Positions 9,565 to 13,730 of a stretch of 21,347 nucleotides of DNA are shown in pieces; the first letter of the stretch is position 1, and every line of letters starts with the position of its first letter. The position numbers were made by a program, and so were the translations under genes. The notes beneath the pieces were generated by a model, which was not told where the DNA came from, did no database searches, and worked only from the letters and a program-made list of their open reading frames with translations. The stretch is from DASWHD01 sp036393335 (GTDB lineage: Bacteria; CG2-30-53-67; CG2-30-70-394). The stretch spans positions 1-21,347 of the forward strand of contig DASWHD010000033.1 of assembly GCA_036393335.1 (NCBI GenBank), written 5' to 3'.

Positions 9565-9587
9565 GCCCCCCTCGGGGGGCATATAAT
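9565..9587 (+). promoter_or_regulatory. Candidate promoter of the J-domain gene with a G/C inverted repeat in the spacer
   Basis: A perfect TATAAT stands at 9582-9587, placing the transcript start about 20 nt before the ATG at 9615. No good -35 is visible 16-18 nt upstream. The spacer instead holds GCCCCCC (9565-9571), TC, GGGGGGC (9574-9580), a perfect 7-bp inverted repeat abutting the -10. It could be an activator site (spacer-binding, MerR-like geometry) or simply a GC-rich element. Confidence 0.45.
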
Positions 9588-9614
9588 GGCGAGGGTGTGC
9601 AAGGCGCATGGGCG

Positions 9615-10406
9615 ATGAACGACACCCGGCAGACTCAGGAAGACTATTACCGGCTTCTCGAGGTGGCGCCGGACGCGAGCCTCGCGGAGATCAAGAGCGC
9701 CTACCGCCGTCTCGCCCTGCGCTACCACCCGGACCGGAACCCCGGCGATCCCGAGTCGGCCGAGCACTTCAAACACATCACCCTCGCCTACGGGGTGCTA
9801 TCCGACCCGAGGCGCCGGGAGGCGTACGATCTCGGCGTGCACACCGCGCCCGCCGCGGGCCGTGACAATGGCACCAGCCAGGTCGATCCGGACGAGGTGT
9901 TCCGCGACCTGTTCGCGTCACGCGACTTTCAGGAGATGTTCGAGCGCCTGCGCCGGGAGTTCGCGCGCCACGGCCTGCGTTCCGACCGCGGCTTCGTGCG
10001 CAAGGTGCTGGGGCCCGGGGCGGTGCTGATCTTCGGCGGGCTGCTGATCGGAGGCCCGCTGCTGGGCGGTCGCGCGGCGCTCATTGTGCGAGCGTTGCGC
10101 ACTGGGCAACAGCTCCTCGTGGGCGCCCGGCTGCTGCGCCGCATGCGCAGCGCGAGCAGCGGTGACCCGACGGCGTCGCCACCGGCCGAGCCGGTAGGTC
10201 CGCGGCGTTACCGCGTGGCGCTGGCCGACGATCTCCGCCGCCGCGGCGGGACGATCTCCCTCGAGCTGCCACAGGCCTCCGGCATGGCGCGGCGCATCAC
10301 GGTAAAGGTGCCGCCCGATACGCGGGTCGGCCATTGCTTCCGCCTCCCCGCGGGCCAGGGCGAGGGAGACGTTGTGGTGGAGGTGACAGCGGCGGGCGAT
10401 CGGTGA
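9615..10406 (+). CDS. Membrane-anchored J-domain (DnaJ-like) protein
   Basis: 263 residues. The N-terminal J domain (about 9-75) has the HPD motif at 38-40 in YHPDRNPGDPESAEHF and the usual flanking helices (EIKSAYRRLALR, ITLAYGVLSDPRRREAYD). A glycine-rich hydrophobic stretch near 133-160 (AVLIFGGLLIGGPLLGG) looks like one membrane segment or hairpin. Residues about 197-263 resemble a DnaJ C-terminal beta domain (ITVKVPPDTRVGHCFRLPAGQ, GDVVVEVTAA). There is no Gly/Phe region and no zinc finger, so it is not canonical DnaJ. Known: J proteins stimulate Hsp70 (DnaK) ATPase. Inferred: a DnaK co-chaperone recruited to the membrane. I chose ATG 9615 over GTG 9597 because the -10 at 9582-9587 would start the mRNA near 9594, and AAGG lies 10 nt before this ATG. 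The gene converges with the TPR gene. Confidence 0.85.
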   Translation: MNDTRQTQEDYYRLLEVAPDASLAEIKSAYRRLALRYHPDRNPGDPESAEHFKHITLAYGVLSDPRRREAYDLGVHTAPAAGRDNGTSQVDPDEVFRDLFASRDFQEMFERLRREFARHGLRSDRGFVRKVLGPGAVLIFGGLLIGGPLLGGRAALIVRALRTGQQLLVGARLLRRMRSASSGDPTASPPAEPVGPRRYRVALADDLRRRGGTISLELPQASGMARRITVKVPPDTRVGHCFRLPAGQGEGDVVVEVTAAGDR

Positions 10407-10412
10407 GCACCA

Positions 10413-10431
10413 CGGCGGGCATCACCCGCCG
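10413..10431. terminator. Hairpin between convergent J-domain and TPR genes
   Basis: CGGCGGG (10413-10419), loop CATCA, CCCGCCG (10425-10431): a perfect 7-bp stem in the gap between the two stop codons, overlapping the TPR stop. There is no T-tract on either side, so it may be a weak bidirectional terminator or only protect the 3' ends. Confidence 0.4.
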
Positions 10432-10934
10432 ATCAACGTTTGCACCCGCGCCAGGGCCTCCTCGGCCGGGCGGAAGGCCTCGTCCTCGCCGAGGGCAAGC
10501 TGGTACTCCTGGGCCGCGCGGCGGAACTCCCCGCGCTCCTCGTAGACGCGCCCGAGGTTGAAGTGGGGAAAGCAGTAGCTCTGGTAGCGCGGGGCGAGGA
10601 GCGCCCGCTTCAGCCACGGCTCGGCGCCGTCGAGATCGCCCTTGGCCATCATGTAGGAGCCGATGTCGTTGTAGGGATTGCCGAAGTCCGGGTCGATCTC
10701 GATCGCCCGCAGGCACTCGCGGATCGCCGCGTCGTAATGGCCGGCGAAGCTGTGGGCCCAGCCCAGGTAGGTGTGGGCCTCGGCGGTGGCCAGGGTCTCG
10801 ATCGACTTCTGGTAGAAGTCGATCGCCAGGTCGAGCTGGTGCTGCATCTGATGGCGGTAGCCGAGGTTGAAGTAGATCTGCGCCTGGTAGGCGCGCTCGG
10901 ATCGGGTCTCGTGATCGGCGTCGGGAGTATCCAT
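10422..10934 (-). CDS. TPR-repeat protein
   Basis: 170 residues made almost wholly of about four tetratricopeptide repeats: near 18-47 (YFNLGYRHQMQHQLDLAIDF), 51-83 (YLGWAHSFAGHYDAAIRECL, then RAIEIDPDFG), 85-117 (YNDIGSYMMAKGDLDGAEPW) and 120-153 (HFNLGRVYEERGEFRRAAQE). No signal peptide or membrane segment is seen, so it is probably cytoplasmic. The ATG at 10934 has GAGGA 7 nt upstream. TPR proteins are protein-protein adaptors; the partner is not evident. It is the last gene of the minus-strand rimI-thioesterase-rhodanese-TPR series, separated from the rhodanese gene by 55 bp that hold a strong hairpin. Confidence 0.88.
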   Translation of the reverse strand: MDTPDADHETRSERAYQAQIYFNLGYRHQMQHQLDLAIDFYQKSIETLATAEAHTYLGWAHSFAGHYDAAIRECLRAIEIDPDFGNPYNDIGSYMMAKGDLDGAEPWLKRALLAPRYQSYCFPHFNLGRVYEERGEFRRAAQEYQLALGEDEAFRPAEEALARVQTLIGG

Positions 10935-10957
10935 CGATGGTCCTCGGTACAGATCCT

Positions 10958-10979
10958 CAGGCGCGAATTACCGCGCCTG
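10958..10979 (-). other. Intercistronic hairpin between rhodanese and TPR genes
   Basis: CAGGCGCG (10958-10965), loop AATTAC, CGCGCCTG (10972-10979): a perfect 8-bp stem in the 55-bp gap. No T-tract follows in the minus direction, so it is more likely an mRNA stability or processing element, or a partial attenuator, than a full intrinsic terminator. Confidence 0.5.
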
Positions 10980-10989
10980 CAACGGCAAT

Positions 10990-11349
10990 TTAATCTTCCC
11001 CCTCGTAAGTCGGAAAGGTGGGGTCGACCGCGACGGCCCAGGCAGCGAGGCCGCCCTTCAACATCCACAACCGCTCGAACCCCTTGGCCGCGAGAAACTG
11101 CAGCGCCCGCACGCCGCGTAGCCCTTTGTGGTCGATGATCACGATCTCGTCATCCTCCGCAAGCTCTTCCCACTGGAACTCCAGCTCGTCCAGGGGAATG
11201 GTAACAGCCTCCGGAAAGGGCGAAGGGTACTGCTCCACTTCTGCCGTTGGACGCACGTCGAGAAAGACCAGGGGGCGCTGGGTCTCGTCGATCATCGCCT
11301 GCAGCTCGGCAGGGAAGAGCTTCAATCCATCGGGCATGGTGATCGCCAT
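10990..11349 (-). CDS. Rhodanese-fold protein lacking the catalytic cysteine
   Basis: 119 residues from ATG 11349 (an in-frame GTG at 11358 would add three; neither start has a strong Shine-Dalgarno). The single rhodanese domain has FLDVRPTAEVEQYPSPFPEA near the N-terminus and the C-terminal GFERLWMLKGGLAAW typical of the family. The active-site loop reads IIDHKGLRG, so aligned with GlpE-type proteins the catalytic Cys is Asp (residue 73). Sulfur transfer through a Cys persulfide is therefore unlikely. Known: Cys-less rhodanese domains serve as binding or regulatory modules. Inferred: a non-catalytic sensor or binder. It lies about 49 bp downstream of the thioesterase gene on the same strand, probably co-transcribed. 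Confidence 0.85.
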   Translation of the reverse strand: MAITMPDGLKLFPAELQAMIDETQRPLVFLDVRPTAEVEQYPSPFPEAVTIPLDELEFQWEELAEDDEIVIIDHKGLRGVRALQFLAAKGFERLWMLKGGLAAWAVAVDPTFPTYEGED

Positions 11350-11397
11350 TTGAGTCACTAAAATCTTACGAGGGAATCGCTGGTGGCGAAAGCGCGC

Positions 11398-11853
11398 TCA
11401 CCGCCCGCGCGCCTGGCGCCGGGCCAACGCCTCATCAAACCGCCGCCGCTCCTCCGCACTCTCCAGTGCGAGGGGCGGGATTTCCACCGGCCGGCCGGTC
11501 TCGTCGAGGGCGACGAAGGTGAGATAAGCCGAGGCGGTGTGGGCGATCTCGCCGGTGAGGGGATTCTCGCGCTCGACCCGCACGCCGACCTCCATCGAGG
11601 TGGTGAAGGCACGGTTCACCGACGCGCGCAACATGATGATGTGGCCGCTCTCGATCGGCACGTGGAAATCGAGCCGGTCGAGGGAGGCGGTGACACACAC
11701 CCGGCGGGAATGACGCATGGCGGCGATCGCCGCCATGGTGTCGATGTATTGCATGACCTTGCCGCCGAAGATGGTGCCCAGGTCGTTAGTGTCGTTGGGC
11801 ATCACCAGGTGGGTCGAGGAGACCCGCGATGCGGAGACCGGCCGAGGATCCAT
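11398..11853 (-). CDS. YciA-like hotdog acyl-CoA thioesterase
   Basis: 151 residues from ATG 11853, which has a strong AGGAGGGG a few bases upstream; a longer frame reaches 11898 but would overlap the preceding gene and lacks this signal. The hotdog-fold signature is clear: HLVMPNDTNDLGTIFGGKVM followed by QYIDTMAAIAAMRHS, then DRLDFHVPIESGHII and TASAYLTFVALDETGRP. This matches the YciA/acyl-CoA hydrolase group, in which the Asn/Asp of the first motif and the Asp of QYID contribute to catalysis. Reaction: acyl-CoA + water to fatty acid + CoA, in the cytoplasm; chain length cannot be read from sequence. It begins 23 bp after the rimI-like stop, consistent with an operon. Confidence 0.9.
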   Translation of the reverse strand: MDPRPVSASRVSSTHLVMPNDTNDLGTIFGGKVMQYIDTMAAIAAMRHSRRVCVTASLDRLDFHVPIESGHIIMLRASVNRAFTTSMEVGVRVERENPLTGEIAHTASAYLTFVALDETGRPVEIPPLALESAEERRRFDEALARRQARGR

Positions 11854-11876
11854 CGGGTACCCCTCCTGCGGGTGAG

Positions 11877-12380
11877 TCACACCCCTTCGCCGTCCCACTC
11901 GCCTTCGAGGTCCAGGACCATCACGAGGGCGTGGCGCCCGCGCCCGTAATAGTCCGGCCGGATCGACTCGATGGTAAACCCCATTCCCTGATACAGGGAC
12001 TCGGCGGCGTGGTTGCCTTCCTCGAACTCGAGGAAGATCCAGTGGGCGCCCAGCTGATACGCCTGGTCGATGACGGCATTCATCATGGTGGCGGCGGCGC
12101 CACGGCGCCGAAAGGCGGGGGCGACGGCCAGACGCAGGATCTGGACCTCATCGGCGGTGAGCCACGGGCAGATATAACCGACCACCGTGTCGCCGGAGAG
12201 GCACACCATGGGATGGGCGTGGCCAAGGGTGAGCTCGCGCGCGAAGCTTGCGCGCGCCCATGGCATGGTGAACGACTCCTTCTCGATCGCGGTAACCGCG
12301 TCGAGGTGCTCCGCCTTCATATTCACCAACTTGAACTGTTGGACCGTCGGATGAGACTCGAAGTGATGATCGATCGACAT
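11877..12380 (-). CDS. rimI: RimI-like ribosomal-protein alanine N-acetyltransferase (GNAT family)
   Basis: 167 residues from ATG 12380. The GNAT fold is shown by the first strand and helix (KLVNMKAEHLDAVTAIEKES), the acetyl-CoA loop RRRGAAATMM, and the RimI-like tail WIFLEFEEGNHAAESLYQGM then GFTIESIRPDYYGRGRHALV. In the usual LEVRxSN signature the Arg-x-Ser are Glu-x-Gly here, so a related N-terminal acetyltransferase is possible. Known: RimI acetylates the N-terminal Ala of ribosomal protein S18. I rejected the longer frame to 12479 because its extra residues are not RimI-like. No strong Shine-Dalgarno precedes 12380, so the start is moderately uncertain (ATG 12320 would cut the first strand). 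Confidence 0.82.
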   Translation of the reverse strand: MSIDHHFESHPTVQQFKLVNMKAEHLDAVTAIEKESFTMPWARASFARELTLGHAHPMVCLSGDTVVGYICPWLTADEVQILRLAVAPAFRRRGAAATMMNAVIDQAYQLGAHWIFLEFEEGNHAAESLYQGMGFTIESIRPDYYGRGRHALVMVLDLEGEWDGEGV

Positions 12381-12566
12381 CGGAGTGCTGCCACGGGTGA
12401 CGGATCCGGAAAGGGGGAGATCGTACCGAAACCCTGCCGGTTGCGGGAGACACCTTACCCTGTTCTTAGCACATTGCACGGCGATACCTCGGGTCGGGCG
12501 GTACGGCCCTGTCCACCACCACGCCCCGCGGATGCCATGCCGCCTTAGACACCGTGCGATCGTCGC

Positions 12567-12600
12567 GGCCGGAGCCCATTACTTCCTCACTTCTCCGGCC
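12567..12600. other. Inverted repeat GGCCGGAG-N18-CTCCGGCC
   Basis: GGCCGGAG (12567-12574) and CTCCGGCC (12593-12600) form a perfect 8-bp inverted repeat in the gap between the divergent rimI-like gene and the plus-strand leader, about 40 bp upstream of the -35. It could be an operator or a hairpin in a rimI leader. Apart from this and the promoter at 12637 I see nothing in 12381-12660. Confidence 0.3.
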
Positions 12601-12636
12601 GAAGAGGGGTTCAGGAAAGCGGCGCCCAAAAGGTTG

Positions 12637-12667
12637 TTGAACGGCTGCCTCACACTTCATCTATACT
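12637..12667 (+). promoter_or_regulatory. Candidate promoter of the structured leader
   Basis: TTGAAC (12637-12642) and TATACT (12662-12667) form a sigma-70-like pair. The spacer is 19 nt, longer than ideal. Transcription would begin near 12674, just before the chain of hairpins that leads to the Gx gene. Confidence 0.45.
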
Positions 12668-12824
12668 GAAGCCGATAAATTTCAAATGAATCCCAGGAGG
12701 GCTCACTCCCCTCCGAGTCCCCGGTGGGCGGGGGCGCCTCCCGCACCCAGATCGGCGGTGGGTTGTGGGACGCGGCGGAGGCTGGACTCCGGCGCAGGGC
12801 ACCGTCGAGAAAGGAGGTGGTCCA

Positions 12825-12878
12825 GTGGATTGTCCCAGTCCTACGGTGAACATGTTGAGTGAGGTGGCGGCATCCTAG
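12825..12878 (+). CDS. Candidate 17-residue leader peptide
   Basis: GTG at 12825 opens a 17-codon frame (VDCPSPTVNMLSEVAAS, first residue Met in the product) ending in TAG. It is preceded by AAAGGAGGTGGTCC, which matches the complement of the 16S rRNA 3' end (TAAGGAGGTGATCC) at 12 of 14 positions, with 7 nt between GGAGG and the start. Such a strong signal so well spaced argues for translation. No run of one regulatory codon is obvious. I do not recognise the peptide. It could be a leader peptide setting termination downstream, a small functional peptide, or a coincidental frame after a ribosome-binding decoy. Confidence 0.42.
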   Translation: MDCPSPTVNMLSEVAAS

Positions 12879-12947
12879 AATGCCAGCCAACGTTCGCCCG
12901 ACACCTGACCCGCTCGACCGACTCGGGCGGTAACGGCAGAAGGAAAA

Positions 12948-12973
12948 GGCGGTCTGGGATGCACCCCAGCGCC
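12948..12973 (+). other. Hairpin preceding the terminator (segments 1:2 of a possible attenuator)
   Basis: GGCG (12948-12951), a GT bulge, CTGGG (12954-12958), loop ATGCAC, CCCAG (12965-12969), CGCC (12970-12973) form a 9-bp stem. Its CCCAG could alternatively pair with CTGGG at 12983-12987, which is part of the 5' arm of the terminator, giving a mutually exclusive 2:3 pairing of 5 bp. Confidence 0.5.
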
Positions 12974-12978
12974 ACCAT

Positions 12979-13043
12979 CACCCTGGGAGCGCGGATACCG
13001 TAGCCGCGATGGGGCTTCGCCCCACTCCCAGGGTGTCTTTTTT
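12979..13043 (+). terminator. Three-way-junction Rho-independent terminator
   Basis: CACCCTGGGAG (12979-12989) pairs perfectly with CTCCCAGGGTG (13025-13035). Between the arms stand two perfect hairpins, CGCGG/CCGCG (12990-13008, 9-nt loop) and TGGGGC/GCCCCA (13010-13024, 3-nt loop), with only A13009 left unpaired at the junction. TC and six T (13038-13043) follow. The layout is that of an intrinsic terminator, but branched rather than a single hairpin, and it lies 61 nt upstream of the Gx start codon. Confidence 0.75.
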
Positions 13044-13104
13044 GGCGATCGGCTGACCGCCGCGAGCCGTCGACGAGAAGGGTCGCGCCGACCGATGAAC
13101 GACC

Positions 13105-13647
13105 ATGGCTGACGGCGCCACAATCGAACGCCAAGTGTACCTGGCGTGGTTCGCCGCCCTGGCGGTGGCGATCCATTCCGTCGAGGCCCTCATCCCCTCG
13201 CCGCTACCGGGAGTGAAGCTGGGTCTCGCCAACGCGGTCACCCTGGTGGTGCTGCTCATCGACTCGCCGCGAGCGGCCCTGGTCGTCACCGTAGTACGCG
13301 TGTTCGTCGGTGCCCTGCTGATCGGCACTTTCCTCGGTCCTGGCTTTCTCCTGAGCCTGACCGGCGGTCTGGCCGCCTGGGCAGTGATGGCGGCATGCCG
13401 GCCCCTCGCAGGTCCGCTCTTGAGCGCCCTGGGGCTCAGTGTGCTAGGCGCGCTAGCGCACATCCTCGCCCAGATCGCCACCGTGTATTTTCTGCTCATC
13501 CCCAACCCGGGCCTACTACACCTCGTACCCATGCTGGTCGCCGCGGCCATTGTCACCGGGGCCGCCACCGGACTGGTGGCTGCACGGCTGGTGGTGATTT
13601 TTCACCACTCCGGTCTGCCGTTGTTCAAAATTGAGACGAGGGGTTAG
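13105..13647 (+). CDS. Gx-transporter / heptaprenyl diphosphate synthase component I-like membrane protein
   Basis: 180 residues, very hydrophobic, with about five or six membrane segments. The N-terminal half, VEALIPSPLPGVKLGLANAV then TLVVLLIDSPRAALVVTVVR, and the following VGALLIGTFLGPGFLLSLTG are characteristic of the Hpre_diP_synt_I/Gx family. That family is named after a prenyl-diphosphate synthase component, but its sequence looks like a small integral-membrane substrate-binding (ECF S-component-like) protein; its substrate is not established to my knowledge. I chose ATG 13105 because the family motif begins soon after. No strong Shine-Dalgarno is near, and a tiny ATG frame at 13095 overlaps the start, so coupling is possible. 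The gene lies between a leader terminator (13043) and its own terminator (13700), so it appears to be a single-gene unit regulated by the leader. Confidence 0.85.
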   Translation: MADGATIERQVYLAWFAALAVAIHSVEALIPSPLPGVKLGLANAVTLVVLLIDSPRAALVVTVVRVFVGALLIGTFLGPGFLLSLTGGLAAWAVMAACRPLAGPLLSALGLSVLGALAHILAQIATVYFLLIPNPGLLHLVPMLVAAAIVTGAATGLVAARLVVIFHHSGLPLFKIETRG

Positions 13648-13699
13648 ATAGCGACGGTCGGCGCGGCTGTGCCACGGATCGTTACTGTCTCCGTGCGGA

Positions 13700-13729
13700 G
13701 CTCCGGGGCGTTGCCTCCGGGGCCTTTTT
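13700..13729 (+). terminator. Rho-independent terminator after the Gx gene
   Basis: GCTCCGGGG (13700-13708), loop CGTTGC, CTCCGGGGC (13715-13723) form a 9-bp stem with two G-U pairs, followed by CTTTTT (13724-13729). It ends the Gx transcript and abuts the frame of the Nudix-MutY gene. Confidence 0.75.
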
Positions 13730-13730
13730 C

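Larger units (their letters stand above)
12674..13043 (+). ncRNA. Structured leader RNA (candidate attenuator or small RNA) upstream of the Gx gene
   Basis: The stretch between the promoter and a six-T tract is dense in hairpins: GGAGGG/CCCTCC (12696-12714), GGTG..CACC stem (12723-12747), GGCAT/ATGCC near 12870-12885, CGCCCGA/TCGGGCG near 12895-12929, GGCG-CTGGG/CCCAG-CGCC (12948-12973), and the three-way junction 12979-13035. It also contains a possible 17-codon ORF with a near-perfect Shine-Dalgarno. I compared it by eye with RNase P, tmRNA, SRP, 6S, cobalamin, TPP and GEMM signatures and recognised none. It may be a leader controlling the downstream gene or a free-standing RNA ending at 13043. 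Confidence 0.5.

Noticed and set aside
9416..9625. 69-codon minus-strand ORF in the divergent promoter region
   Set aside because: Overlaps the predicted promoters and the start of the J-domain gene; no homology seen.
12686..12858. Arg/Pro-rich frame of nearly 60 codons from ATG 12686 through the leader
   Set aside because: No Shine-Dalgarno, biased composition, and it runs through RNA hairpins; the 17-codon frame has a far better start signal.
12674..13043. RNase P RNA, tmRNA, cobalamin or TPP riboswitch
   Set aside because: Length fits RNase P RNA, but the GAGGAAAGTCC core is absent; no tmRNA tag, no cobalamin or TPP conserved boxes were found by eye.
12978..13568. 196-codon minus-strand ORF over the Gx gene
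   Set aside because: Arg/Ala/Thr-rich antisense frame; would begin inside and run against the Gx membrane-protein frame and the terminator.
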